Origin: Thiovibrio sp964588325
GTDB lineage: Bacteria; Desulfobacterota; Desulfobulbia; Desulfobulbales; Desulfurivibrionaceae
Assembly (NCBI GenBank): GCA_964588325.1
Contig: CAZPOR010000012.1
Span: 1-64,000 of the forward strand
Length of the DNA stretch: 64,000 bases
Direction of reading: 5' to 3'
Under the pieces are notes generated by a model that worked only from the letters and a program-made list of their open reading frames with translations, had not been told where the DNA came from and did not search any database. Shown one piece after another: positions 1 through 8,177 of this stretch (positions are counted from its first letter, which is position 1; each line of letters opens with the position of its first letter). The position numbers and the translations under genes are program-made.

Positions 1-71
1 GGCCGTCGGGGGCTCGAACCCCAAACCTACTGATTAAGAGTCAGTTGCTCTACCAGTTGAGCTAACGGCCC
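1..71 (-). tRNA. tRNA-Lys(CTT), 3' end cut by window edge
   Basis: Read on the minus strand this folds as a tRNA. The acceptor arm begins GGGCCGT and pairs with the trailing ACGGCC. The D arm is GCTC..GAGC, the anticodon stem ACTGA/TCAGT encloses the loop CTCTTAA (anticodon CTT, lysine), and the T arm contains GGTTCGAGCC. The last acceptor base, discriminator and CCA lie outside the window, so the gene is partial only because of the edge. Confidence 0.95.
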
Positions 72-297
72 TTCTCTTTATGTCGTGGCAAGATATACAC
101 CTTCCGTTTTGCCTTGTCAACATGTTGCGTCACTTCTTCCGGAATCTTTTTGGTGGCGCGGCAGAACTGTTTTTTTTGACGGTGTTTCAGCCAGACAGGT
201 GCAAAAGGGGAGGGTTTCAGGTATAGTGGCCCGGTTAGGTTCGGTTTTTTTCGGCGCATGCGGAGGCATGGCAGAGCACAGGGAAAGGAGAGGGGTT

Positions 298-1488
298 ATG
301 AGCAAGGTGTTGATAATCGGAGCCGGCGGAGTCGGCAGTGTTGTGGTCCACAAATGCGCGCAGGTTCCGGAGGTTTTTTCGGAGATCGTTCTTGCCAGCC
401 GGACCCTTGCCCGCTGCGAAAATATCCAAAAATCCGTCAAGGAGCGGACTGGCCGCGATATCGAGATCGCCCGGGTCGATGCCGACAATGTCGCCGAGAC
501 CGTGGCTCTGATCCGCCGCGTTAACCCCAAGCTGGTGCTCAATCTGGCCCTGCCCTACCAGGATCTGCACATCATGGACGCCTGCCTGGAAACCGGAGTG
601 GATTACCTGGACACCGCCAATTACGAGCCGCCGGACGAGGCGAAGTTCTGCTACAAATGGCAGTGGGAGTATCAGGAGCGCTTCAAGGCAAAGGGGCTCA
701 TGGCCCTGCTGGGCAGCGGTTTTGATCCCGGGGTCACCAATGTTTTTTGTGCCCACGCGGCCAAGCACCATTTCGACGAGATCCATTATGTGGACATCCT
801 CGACGCCAATGCCGGGGACCACGGCCACCCCTTTGCCACCAACTTCAACCCCGAGATCAATATCCGCGAGGTCACGGCCAAGGGCAAGTACTGGGAGAAC
901 GGCAACTGGATCGAGACCGCGCCGCTGTCCATCAAGCAGAGCTACGATTTTCCGGTGATCGGCCCCAAGAATGCCTACCTCATGTACCACGAGGAGCTGG
1001 AGTCCTTGGCCAAGAACCTCAAAGGGCTCAAGCGCATCCGCTTCTGGATGACCTTTTCCGACAACTATCTCAAACATCTTGAGGTGTTGCAGAACGTGGG
1101 CATGACCGGGATCGAGCCGGTCATGTTCGAGGGCAAAGAGATCATCCCCTTGCAGTTTTTGAAGGCGCTGCTGCCCGACCCCGCATCGCTCGGGCCGCGG
1201 ACCAAGGGCAAGACCTGCATCGGCTGTGAGGTGGAGGGGGTCAAGAACGGCAAGCCCAAAAAGATGTTCATCTATAATGTCTGCGACCACGAGGAATGCT
1301 ACCGCGAGGTGGGCTCCCAGGCCATCTCCTACACCACCGGGGTGCCGGCCATGATCGGGGCGATGATGATGCTCACCGGCAAGTGGCGGGGGGCCGGGGT
1401 TTTCAACATGGAGGAGCTGGACCCGGACCCGTTCATGGAGAAGCTCAATATCCATGGGTTGCCGTGGCTGGAAAAGGTTATGGTCTGA
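298..1488 (+). CDS. carboxynorspermidine synthase (saccharopine dehydrogenase-like)
   Basis: A 396-residue NAD(P)-dependent reductase of the saccharopine dehydrogenase family. The N-terminus carries the Rossmann motif IGAGGVGSVV at residues 6-15. The start at 298 is preceded by AGGAGAGG; upstream in-frame starts would add 71 residues before the Rossmann fold and are not credible. The next gene downstream is carboxynorspermidine decarboxylase, and the two enzymes act consecutively: diaminopropane or putrescine plus aspartate semialdehyde gives carboxy-norspermidine or carboxy-spermidine, which is then decarboxylated. The pairing is what separates this call from lysine-pathway saccharopine dehydrogenase. 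Which diamine is used cannot be told from sequence. Confidence 0.88.
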   Translation: MSKVLIIGAGGVGSVVVHKCAQVPEVFSEIVLASRTLARCENIQKSVKERTGRDIEIARVDADNVAETVALIRRVNPKLVLNLALPYQDLHIMDACLETGVDYLDTANYEPPDEAKFCYKWQWEYQERFKAKGLMALLGSGFDPGVTNVFCAHAAKHHFDEIHYVDILDANAGDHGHPFATNFNPEINIREVTAKGKYWENGNWIETAPLSIKQSYDFPVIGPKNAYLMYHEELESLAKNLKGLKRIRFWMTFSDNYLKHLEVLQNVGMTGIEPVMFEGKEIIPLQFLKALLPDPASLGPRTKGKTCIGCEVEGVKNGKPKKMFIYNVCDHEECYREVGSQAISYTTGVPAMIGAMMMLTGKWRGAGVFNMEELDPDPFMEKLNIHGLPWLEKVMV

Positions 1489-1516
1489 AAGAGCGAGGAT
1501 TTTCCAACAACTGCCC

Positions 1517-1583
1517 TTCGACAGGCTCAGGGCGAACGGATTTGCTTACTGTATTGATTTCCGTTCGTGCTGAGCCTGTCGAA
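1517..1583. repeat. dispersed palindromic repeat (TTCGACAGGCTCAG type)
   Basis: Two 24-nt arms (1517-1540 and 1560-1583) match at 22 of 24 positions as an inverted repeat around a 19-nt loop. The core TTCGACAGGCTCAG is a widespread intergenic palindrome in environmental bacteria. It sits between the two polyamine genes, and neither arm is followed by a T-run, so it is more likely a REP-like repeat than an intrinsic terminator. Confidence 0.8.
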
Positions 1584-1643
1584 GCACCTGTTTTCAGTAT
1601 GTTCTAAGTTGTTCCCCCCCCCAAGTGAAGCGTGAAGGAACCA

Positions 1644-2804
1644 ATGAGCCACAAAGTCATCAACATCGGCTGCGACGTAAGCGGCGTACCCACCCCCAGC
1701 TACGTCTGCGACCGGGCCAGCCTGGCCCGCAACCTGGCTATCCTCGACCAAGTCCAGCAGCGTACCGGCTGCCGGATTCTCCTGGCCCTCAAGGGCTTTG
1801 CCATGTTCAGCCTCTTTGGCCAGATCCGCGAAGTGCTGCACGGGGCCTCGGCCAGCTCCCTCTCGGAAGCGCGTTTGGCTGCGGAGGAGTTCGGCAAGGA
1901 GGTGCATGTCTATGCCCCGGCCTACGGGGATGAGGAGTTTGGGGAAATCCTCGCGGCAGCCGATCATCTGGTCTTCAATTCCTTCCGCCAGTGGCAGCAG
2001 TTCAAGGACCAAGTTGCCGGGGCTGGCAAGAAGATTTCCTGCGGCATCCGGGTCAACCCGCAGTATTCCGAGGTGGATGTGGATCTCTACAACCCCTGCG
2101 GCCGCTTCTCCCGCCTGGGCGTGGTGCGCGATCAGTTCCGGCCCGATTTGCTGACCGGCATCGAGGGACTGCACTTCCATGCCCTGTGCGAGCAGGATGC
2201 CGATGCCCTGGAGCACACGGTCGCGGCCTTTGAAGAAAAGTTCGGCGCGTTTCTCCACGGGATGCAGTGGGTCAATTTCGGGGGCGGCCACCACATCACC
2301 CGGGAGGGGTACGACCTCGACCGGTTATGCGCCACCATCAGCCGGATTCAAAAGCAATACGGGGTGCAGGTCTATCTGGAGCCCGGCGAGGCCATCGGCC
2401 TCAACATCGGGGTGCTGGTGACCCGGGTGCTGGACATCGTGGAAAACGAGATGTCGACGGCCATCCTCGATACATCGGCCACGGCCCACATGCCCGATGT
2501 CCTGGAAATGCCCTACCGGCCCGTGCTGTTCGGCGCGGGCGAGCCCGGCGAGTTTGCCCACACCTACCGCTTGGGCGGGCTCTCCTGTCTGGCCGGGGAC
2601 GTGATCGGCGACTATTCCTTTCCCGAGCCGCTTAAAATCGGGCAGCGGCTGGTCTTCGGCGACATGGCCCATTACACCATGGTCAAGACCACCACCTTCA
2701 ACGGGGTGCGGCTGCCCAGCATCGTGGTCTGCGATTCGCGCACCGGCGAGAGCTGCGTGGTGCGCTCTTTTGGCTACGAGGATTATAAGTCCCGGCTTTC
2801 CTGA
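1644..2804 (+). CDS. nspC: carboxynorspermidine decarboxylase
   Basis: A 386-residue PLP-dependent decarboxylase of fold type III (alanine racemase/ornithine decarboxylase group). The PLP lysine is K50 in LLALKGF, a glycine-rich phosphate-binding stretch NFGGGHH lies mid-protein, and the active-site cysteine region CDSRTGESC is near the C-terminus. It removes the carboxylate from carboxynorspermidine or carboxyspermidine made by the preceding gene. The ATG at 1644 is chosen because AAGGA lies six bases upstream; a GTG at 1632 is an alternative that adds four residues. The 3' end overlaps the convergent glycosidase gene by 22 bp. Confidence 0.92.
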   Translation: MSHKVINIGCDVSGVPTPSYVCDRASLARNLAILDQVQQRTGCRILLALKGFAMFSLFGQIREVLHGASASSLSEARLAAEEFGKEVHVYAPAYGDEEFGEILAAADHLVFNSFRQWQQFKDQVAGAGKKISCGIRVNPQYSEVDVDLYNPCGRFSRLGVVRDQFRPDLLTGIEGLHFHALCEQDADALEHTVAAFEEKFGAFLHGMQWVNFGGGHHITREGYDLDRLCATISRIQKQYGVQVYLEPGEAIGLNIGVLVTRVLDIVENEMSTAILDTSATAHMPDVLEMPYRPVLFGAGEPGEFAHTYRLGGLSCLAGDVIGDYSFPEPLKIGQRLVFGDMAHYTMVKTTTFNGVRLPSIVVCDSRTGESCVVRSFGYEDYKSRLS

Positions 2805-5257
2805 TTTGCCCGTTCTTCCGGTTGCGGCTGTTCTTCCTCGCGGCTCTGACGCGCCGGGGTGATATGGAAGAGCCGGTAGCCGTCCCCTGCCAGAATCATT
2901 CTGTTCAGTCCCTGTCCGGTTGCGCCGGAAAACAAATCCTGCACCACAATACCTTCCCTGGGAAGCTCCTCCGCCCGCACACTCACCAAAGCCGGTTCCG
3001 TGTGTTCATTCATTAAAGAGAGAAGCCAGCCGTCCGCGGTTTGACGCAGATCGGCGAGGACATAGCTCGCCCCTCGCCCTGTGAGTTCGATCCGGGGCTG
3101 CATCTTGAAAAAATTCTTGTAGATCGCAGTCAGCCAAGCGGTTCTGGTATCCCAGGCAAAGGTGGGCGCACCGCTTGGGCTGCTCAACAAGATGTCCGGA
3201 GCGATGAAGTCGCCCAACCCAAAGGTGTTGATGGCGGTGCGCGCCAGGGGGTGTTCCTTGGTAGCCAGAGCCGCGCCCAGGCGCAGGGAGGATTCTGTTT
3301 CGCTCCACACCTGGGCTGTGCCGCCCGAGGCCGGGCGCACCCCGTGCCAGTATTTCCAGGCCCGGATCGTCTTTGGCTGGGTCTGGCCGAGGATGCCTTC
3401 TGATGCAGGGTTGAGGAGCAAGGGCGCATACCCTCCGCTCCAGTCCGCTCCAGGACGTATCCCGGTATCCCAGGCTGGCCGCGCGTGGCTCACGTCAATC
3501 CCGAAAACCTTGGCCATGGTCGATCCCCAGCCGGGGTTGTCTTTATGGTTGGCATCGAACTGGCCGGGCAGGTCCAGGTTGGCGTGGATATGCATGGGGT
3601 GGTCGAGCAGTTTGGGCAGGGCGGCAAGGTCATCGGGGTGCATCTGGAAGTTTCTTGGCAAAAGCAGGCTCTTGGCCTTCGATTCTGTCGTGCTCAGATC
3701 GGCAAGGGGGCGGCTGACGAGCTTTGGCCGAAACCCCAACCGGCGCAGCCCGCCCCAGAGGGAGGCGGTCTCTTCGTTGGCCCGGTTCCAGCCCAGGTCG
3801 ATGTCATGGGGCCAGTAGACGAGGATGTCCGGCTCCAGGGGGTGCGACCCAACAAGAAGGCGGGCCAGGGGGAGCTCGTCCATCTGCCGGAACATGGTCC
3901 GCACCGCCTCGTATACCTTGGGCTTTGGCCGCCGTTCCTGAGCCACCACCCCGAATCCCGCCTCCCGTGGGTACGGGGTGGCGAGGAAATTGTCGCGGTC
4001 GCTCCAGTGGAAGAGATGCACGCCCATGGCTCCGGAGAGCAGCCCCTCCCAGGCGGAGCTGACAATGGCCTCGGTCTGGCGTCCAGCCGCGCCGGGGAAC
4101 ATGGTCTCCGTGGAGCTGTGGCCGGTTTCCGTGATCAGCACCGGGATGTCGATGAGGTCGCGGAACTTGGCCATGCCGAAATCCAGGGAGCGCAGCTCAT
4201 GGCCTGCCAGGGCCCAGGAGTACAGGTTGAGGGACATGAAATCCAGGGGCGCGCCTACAGCCCGGCAGCGTTCGGTGATAGTCTGCGGGTCTTCGGCGGT
4301 GTAATTGGGGTCCAGCCCGTTGAAGATGCCAGCCACGATGGAGTAGGAGATCAGTTGGTCCGGCGCGGCGGTTTTCGCCGCTTTGGCGCCTGCGGCCAAG
4401 AAGTCACCGATGGTCTGTTTGCGCCATTGGATGAGGTCGTGGTAGCCGGAGTTGCGGATGGCCTCGTGGTCGGCCCGGTCCGCGGGGTAGGCGCGGGCCA
4501 TGTGTACCTCGTTAAAGTCTTGGAAGGTGGTGCCCCAGGCACTGTTGAGTCGTGCGATGCTCCCCCCGTAGGTCTGCGCCAAAAAAGCTTGGTAGGAGGG
4601 AAGGCTCACCTGTTCGTCGTAGCCCACCTGATTCTTGATAGGGGTATTCTCCCAGAGATCGTAGAAGGCGAATTCGTTGCCGAGAATCCAGCCGCCGATG
4701 GCAGGGCTTGTCTTGTAGCGGTCGCAAACCGCGCCGATGAACCGGGCAAAGGCTTCCTTGGCGCGCGGGTGGCTGTAGTTCAGCAGGGGGCTGGGGCCGG
4801 TGGCGGTGCGGGCCATGGCCTCGGGATAATGGGCGGAAAACCAGGAGGGGGGGTACTGGTAGCCGATGAGGATGAAGAGCTTGAGCCCGAGCTGTTCGGC
4901 CTTTTTGACCAGATGGTCGGCCTGGTCCCAGCGGAACACGCCTTCTGCCTGTTCCACGCTTTCCCAGACGAGCTCCACCCGCAGGGAGTTGGCATGGGCC
5001 TGTTGCATGGCCTCCAGATCATAGTCCACCTCGGCCAGGGTCTGGGTGGCGAAAACCGGCGGGTTCCACACCTGATAGGCAAAGCCGTGGGGGATGAAGA
5101 CCTCCTGGCGGTCGGTGTCCCAAAAATAGCCCTGGCGGATGGTCAGCCCGGCATCGGCCGTGGGCGGGGCAAGGCAGAGGATGAGCAATGCGGCTGCCAT
5201 GAAAAAGGCGGGAAGCCTTTTGAGTGCGCGGGAAGAAGGTGTCTGCGTTAACAGCAT
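2783..5257 (-). CDS. secreted GH42-like beta-galactosidase family protein
   Basis: An 824-residue protein with an N-terminal signal peptide (hydrophobic core about residues 14-32, likely cut near PTADA). The TIM-barrel part resembles clan GH-A enzymes of family GH42: the probable acid/base is E195 in GGWILGNEF, and the probable nucleophile is E377 in VLITETGHSS. A trimerisation-like domain and a C-terminal beta domain follow, in the usual GH42 order. It probably acts outside the cytoplasm on beta-linked galactosides or related glycans, but the substrate is not predictable. The gene stands alone with no sugar transporter nearby, and its stop lies inside the end of nspC on the other strand. Confidence 0.75.
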   Translation of the reverse strand: MLLTQTPSSRALKRLPAFFMAAALLILCLAPPTADAGLTIRQGYFWDTDRQEVFIPHGFAYQVWNPPVFATQTLAEVDYDLEAMQQAHANSLRVELVWESVEQAEGVFRWDQADHLVKKAEQLGLKLFILIGYQYPPSWFSAHYPEAMARTATGPSPLLNYSHPRAKEAFARFIGAVCDRYKTSPAIGGWILGNEFAFYDLWENTPIKNQVGYDEQVSLPSYQAFLAQTYGGSIARLNSAWGTTFQDFNEVHMARAYPADRADHEAIRNSGYHDLIQWRKQTIGDFLAAGAKAAKTAAPDQLISYSIVAGIFNGLDPNYTAEDPQTITERCRAVGAPLDFMSLNLYSWALAGHELRSLDFGMAKFRDLIDIPVLITETGHSSTETMFPGAAGRQTEAIVSSAWEGLLSGAMGVHLFHWSDRDNFLATPYPREAGFGVVAQERRPKPKVYEAVRTMFRQMDELPLARLLVGSHPLEPDILVYWPHDIDLGWNRANEETASLWGGLRRLGFRPKLVSRPLADLSTTESKAKSLLLPRNFQMHPDDLAALPKLLDHPMHIHANLDLPGQFDANHKDNPGWGSTMAKVFGIDVSHARPAWDTGIRPGADWSGGYAPLLLNPASEGILGQTQPKTIRAWKYWHGVRPASGGTAQVWSETESSLRLGAALATKEHPLARTAINTFGLGDFIAPDILLSSPSGAPTFAWDTRTAWLTAIYKNFFKMQPRIELTGRGASYVLADLRQTADGWLLSLMNEHTEPALVSVRAEELPREGIVVQDLFSGATGQGLNRMILAGDGYRLFHITPARQSREEEQPQPEERANQESRDL

Positions 5258-5403
5258 GGAGAAGATGCCCCCTGAATAGATATGGATAAGGATTGATGCT
5301 GGGGCATTGTATCATCAGCGGGCTGGGGTTGTCCTGGGCAAAAAGGTTTATCTGGGAAGTTCTGGGAATGAGATGGAGAAAACCTTTCTCATGTCCTCTT
5401 TTT

Positions 5404-5772
5404 CTTCTTTTGCGTGCCCAAAAGAAGAAACAAGAAAAGGGCACCCCAACCAGTCCTGGCCCTGCGGGCTCCCCTTGCTTCTCGCCGAGGGCGGGACGCG
5501 GAAAAACTCGGGCTTCGCCCTCAAACAGTTCCCGCGTCTTTATCCGCCCCCGTCTGCGAGGCGCGGCAGGACAAATGGGGGGAGGGGAAAATCCCATTGG
5601 CACGCCGCCGAGCACCGGAGAGGCTGCCGAAAAGGGGATTTGCACTGTTTGAGGCGTTAGCCGAGTTTGCAAAGCCCCGGCAGCATCGAGGAGCACAGGG
5701 TATCCCGCCTTCGGCGGGACAAGGGACACGGGGGCCTTTTCTTTGGTTCGTTTCTTTGGGCACGCAAAGAAA
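5404..5772. repeat. about 370-bp element bounded by mirrored hairpins
   Basis: The left edge is a perfect hairpin, CTTCTTTT-GCGTGCCC-AAAAGAAG (5404-5427). The right edge is TTTCTTTG-GGCACG-CAAAGAAA (5751-5772), whose loop is the reverse complement of the left one, and similarity continues inward (AAGAAAAGGGCACC against GAAAAGGCCCCCGTG). The interior holds another hairpin, TCCCGCC-TTC-GGCGGGA (5703-5719). No convincing gene lies in 5258-5875, although all frames are partly open because of base composition. It looks like a dispersed non-coding repeat. Confidence 0.6.
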
Positions 5773-5807
5773 TGAACATACTGATACGTGCCGCATTCCC
5801 GGAAAAC

Positions 5808-5847
5808 AAAAAAAGGCCACAGCTCAACAGAGCTCCGGCCTTTTTTC
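5808..5847 (-). terminator. bidirectional intrinsic terminator after amtB
   Basis: AAAAAGGCC pairs with GGCCTTTTT around an inner AGCTC/GAGCT stem, with A- and T-runs on the two sides. It lies about 30 bp past the amtB stop on the minus strand and would work in either direction. Confidence 0.85.
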
Positions 5848-5875
5848 TATGTATGAAGCGTAGTGAGATGCTTGT

Positions 5876-7201
5876 TTATCGATCCGCCATCCCGTAGCCT
5901 GATTCGCCATGGAGGGACATGTCAAGACCCTCGATCTCTCCCTGCTGGTCGATTCTGAAACCCACGGTTTTCTCCACAACCACACAGATCAGAAGGGTGG
6001 CGGAGGCGGCCAGGGCGATGGTCACTCCCATGCCCAACAACTGCACCTGCAACTGATCAATGGCGGTCCAGGTCCGTCCGGCTGCGGCGGAGGCCTTGGC
6101 CAGCCAGGAATCGCGGATGAAAAAGGAGAGCAGGAGCACGCCGAGGCCGCTGCCCACCCCGTGGATGCCGAAACAGTCCAGGGAGTCGTCGTAACCGAGA
6201 CGGATTTTCATGAGCAGGGCAAAGTAGCAGAGCAGCGAAGAAGCGGCGCCGAGGGTGAGGGCGCCCAGGGGCTGGACCACTCCGGCGGCAGGGGTGATCA
6301 CCACCAGCCCGGCCAGGATGCCGGAGACAAAGCCAAGGGAGGTGGCCTTTTTAAAGGCGATGGCCTCGATGATCAGCCAGGTCAGCGCGCCGCTTGCCGC
6401 GGAGATCTGGGTCATCGTTAGCGCCCGGGCGGTTTCCAGGCCGCTCTGCACGGTGGAGCCGGCATTGAAGCCGTACCAGCCCACCCAGAGAAGTCCCGCG
6501 CCCATCATGGTCATGACCAGATTGTTCGGGTGCATGGCGGTCTTCGGATACCCGTGCCGCGGGCCGAGAAAAAGGGCGGCAACCAGGGCGCTGATTCCGG
6601 CGGAAACGTGGATCACCAAACCCCCGGCCAGGTCGATAACTCCGCCCGCGCCCGCATTGAACAGCCAGCCGTCCGGAGCCCAGATCCAGTGGCACAACGG
6701 ACTGTAAACAAAGAGAAACCAGAGGACGATGAAGAGAATGTAGCCCCGGAAATAGACCCGTTCGGCAATGGCGCCGCTGATCAGGGCCGGGGTGATGATG
6801 GCGAATTTGCCCTGGAACATGGCGAGGACATACTCGGGCACCCCGTTGGTGATGGCCTCGTCAATGCCCTGGAGCAGAAAATAATCCGGGTTCCAGCCGA
6901 TGACCCCGCCGAGGATCCCCTTGCCGAAGGTGAGGCTGTAGCCGCAAACCACCCAGAGCACGCCGATCACCGCCATGGAGACGAAGCTGTGCATCATGGT
7001 GCCGAGGACATTCTTGGTGCGGACCAGTCCGCCGTAAAACATGGCCAGGCCGGGAATCATCAGAAGTACCAACCCCGTGGAGATCAGCATCCAGGCGGTG
7101 GCGCCGCTGTCGATGCTTTGGCTGTCCCCGGCCAGGGCAAGGCTGGGGAGAAGCCCAAGGCCAATGGTGGTGCAGAGTCGGGCGAAAAAACGAGGGCGCA
7201 T
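5876..7201 (-). CDS. amtB: ammonium transporter
   Basis: A 441-residue Amt/Rh channel with a cleavable N-terminal signal (ending near SLALAG) followed by about eleven membrane helices. Family landmarks include MLISTGLVLLMIPGLAMFYGG near the N-terminus and the conserved twin-histidine helices. It takes up ammonium or methylammonium across the inner membrane. The start at 7201 has GGAGGCACC immediately upstream; a longer reading would add 23 residues with no ribosome site. A sigma-54 promoter-like site lies about 55 bp upstream. The usual partner glnK is not in the window; glutamate synthase and an NrpR-type regulator are nearby, consistent with a nitrogen role. Confidence 0.96.
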   Translation of the reverse strand: MRPRFFARLCTTIGLGLLPSLALAGDSQSIDSGATAWMLISTGLVLLMIPGLAMFYGGLVRTKNVLGTMMHSFVSMAVIGVLWVVCGYSLTFGKGILGGVIGWNPDYFLLQGIDEAITNGVPEYVLAMFQGKFAIITPALISGAIAERVYFRGYILFIVLWFLFVYSPLCHWIWAPDGWLFNAGAGGVIDLAGGLVIHVSAGISALVAALFLGPRHGYPKTAMHPNNLVMTMMGAGLLWVGWYGFNAGSTVQSGLETARALTMTQISAASGALTWLIIEAIAFKKATSLGFVSGILAGLVVITPAAGVVQPLGALTLGAASSLLCYFALLMKIRLGYDDSLDCFGIHGVGSGLGVLLLSFFIRDSWLAKASAAAGRTWTAIDQLQVQLLGMGVTIALAASATLLICVVVEKTVGFRIDQQGEIEGLDMSLHGESGYGMADR

Positions 7202-7253
7202 GGTGCCTCCTTGTGTTTCGGGTTGATATGGGGTGATGACCCACGAAACGGTT

Positions 7254-7269
7254 TGCGATAATCGTGCCA
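7254..7269 (-). promoter_or_regulatory. sigma-54 promoter of amtB
   Basis: The minus strand reads TGGCAC-GATTA-TCGCA: a perfect -24 element, a five-base spacer and a -12 element with one mismatch to TTGCA, with GG and GC exactly 12 bases apart. The predicted start near 7242 leaves a short leader before the AmtB ribosome site. Sigma-54 control of amtB is classical. Confidence 0.72.
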
Positions 7270-7295
7270 CCGGGGCGCTGTCCGTTTTTCTGTTG

Positions 7296-7319
7296 ATTAT
7301 GCGTATTTTTCCGCATAAT
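7296..7319. promoter_or_regulatory. dyad upstream of the amtB promoter
   Basis: ATTATGCG and CGCATAAT form a perfect 8-bp inverted repeat with an 8-base spacer, 27-65 bp upstream of the amtB -24 box. Its position would suit an activator site, but it does not match the usual NtrC consensus. A weaker related sequence (ATAATGCG..TGCATAAG) lies near 7491-7512. Confidence 0.45.
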
Positions 7320-7581
7320 TGGCGCGCGGTGTCCGGCTGTATTGCGCTATAAATATGTAAAATACATGTTTGTTTTGCACATATTTGTAGCGGTTTTTTG
7401 TGGAAAACTGGCAGGGAAAGGGAACGCCGGCTCGCAGGAAACAGGGAGACAGAAACTCGTATTTTTTAGGTATTGACCTGGATGGGCAAATAATGCGATA
7501 CCCATGCATAAGGTTGGTTGTATCAACCGGGGGGAGTTCTGGGGGAACTGCCCCTGATTTTTTAGGCAAAAGGAGAGGGGG

Positions 7582-7758
7582 ATGCGCAAGTTTGTGGTAA
7601 AATTCAAGGTTGGGGGAGCAGAGCTCTGGCGGACTGCCGCAATCGAAAAAACAACCGTCGATGCGCGGAATGTGGCCATGGCCATGGTTGAATTTCATCG
7701 AAAAAATGCCCGGACCAGCGGAAAAATGATTGTCACCGAGGTGTACGAAGAGGGCTAG
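7582..7758 (+). CDS. small hypothetical protein (58 aa)
   Basis: A 58-residue basic protein starting MRKFVVKFKVGG and ending VTEVYEEG. It has a strong ribosome site, AAGGAGAGGGGG (7569-7580), directly before the ATG, and is followed after 37 bp by an intrinsic terminator, so it looks like a complete single-gene unit. The sequence alternates short strands and one predicted helix (ARNVAMAMVEFHRK); there is no signal peptide or metal motif. I do not recognise the family. It is divergent from amtB and shares that gene's upstream region, so a link to nitrogen control is possible but unproven. Confidence 0.7.
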   Translation: MRKFVVKFKVGGAELWRTAAIEKTTVDARNVAMAMVEFHRKNARTSGKMIVTEVYEEG

Positions 7759-7795
7759 GGCGGATCGGCAAGGCTCTTCTCATGGGAAGGTTGAG

Positions 7796-7833
7796 AAAAA
7801 AGAGGGACGGCGGGGGCCGCTCCTCTTTTTTTT
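7796..7833 (+). terminator. intrinsic terminator after the 58-aa gene
   Basis: AAAAAAGAGG...CCTCTTTTTTTT with a GC-rich inner stem (GGCGG/CCGC), followed by eight T residues on the plus strand. Confidence 0.8.
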
Positions 7834-7902
7834 GTGCAAAGCCGCTGCGGGGGGGGAGCTGCCACGTGCGGCATGCCGCGGGAAAAACGGCAAGAAACCC
7901 TC

Positions 7903-8070
7903 TCGCAGGGTGGCGAAAAACTCGTTTTTCGCCACCCTGCGTGCGCTTCAGGAATGGATCGCCAATTTCGGCGAATTCTATCTCGGTGAAATTGTGAGAT
8001 CGGACAGAATTCACTTCTGGCCGATCGTGGTTGAAAAAAGCCAGGACGGCTTTTTTCAACATCCTGCGAG
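7903..8070. repeat. nested cluster of inverted repeats
   Basis: This stretch holds a perfect 17-bp hairpin with a 2-base loop (GCAGGGTGGCGAAAAAC, 7905-7940), a 13-bp hairpin (GTTGAAAAAAGCC/GGCTTTTTTCAAC, 8030-8060), and between them a GAATTCT/AGAATTC pair with an inner ATCTC/GAGAT. Outer sequences CTCGCAGG (7903) and CCTGCGAG (8063) also pair. No gene is credible here. It may be a mobile-type palindromic repeat or a structured RNA. Confidence 0.6.
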
Positions 8071-8105
8071 CGGAGCTGTGTTCAAGAGAGAGCCGGCCAT
8101 CGGAG

Positions 8106-8146
8106 AAAAAACAGGGGCAGCCGGGAGAGGCTGCCCCTGTTTTTTT
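8106..8146 (-). terminator. intrinsic terminator after the glutamate synthase operon
   Basis: AAAAAACAGGGGCAGCC and GGCTGCCCCTGTTTTTTT form a 17-bp stem around a 6-base loop. It lies 30 bp past the stop of the FAD subunit and has T-runs in both directions. Confidence 0.88.
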
Positions 8147-8177
8147 GAGAGCTTAGGGGGATCAGGATAAAAAAGGA

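Noticed and set aside
3485..5251. A 588-codon open frame antisense to the glycosidase
   Set aside because: Composition-driven shadow in GC-rich DNA; the glycosidase has a signal peptide and catalytic motifs, while the antisense frame has none.
7469..7512. Sigma-70 promoter (TTGACC..GATACC) for the 58-aa gene
   Set aside because: The -35 is fair but the -10 is poor; not strong enough to list.
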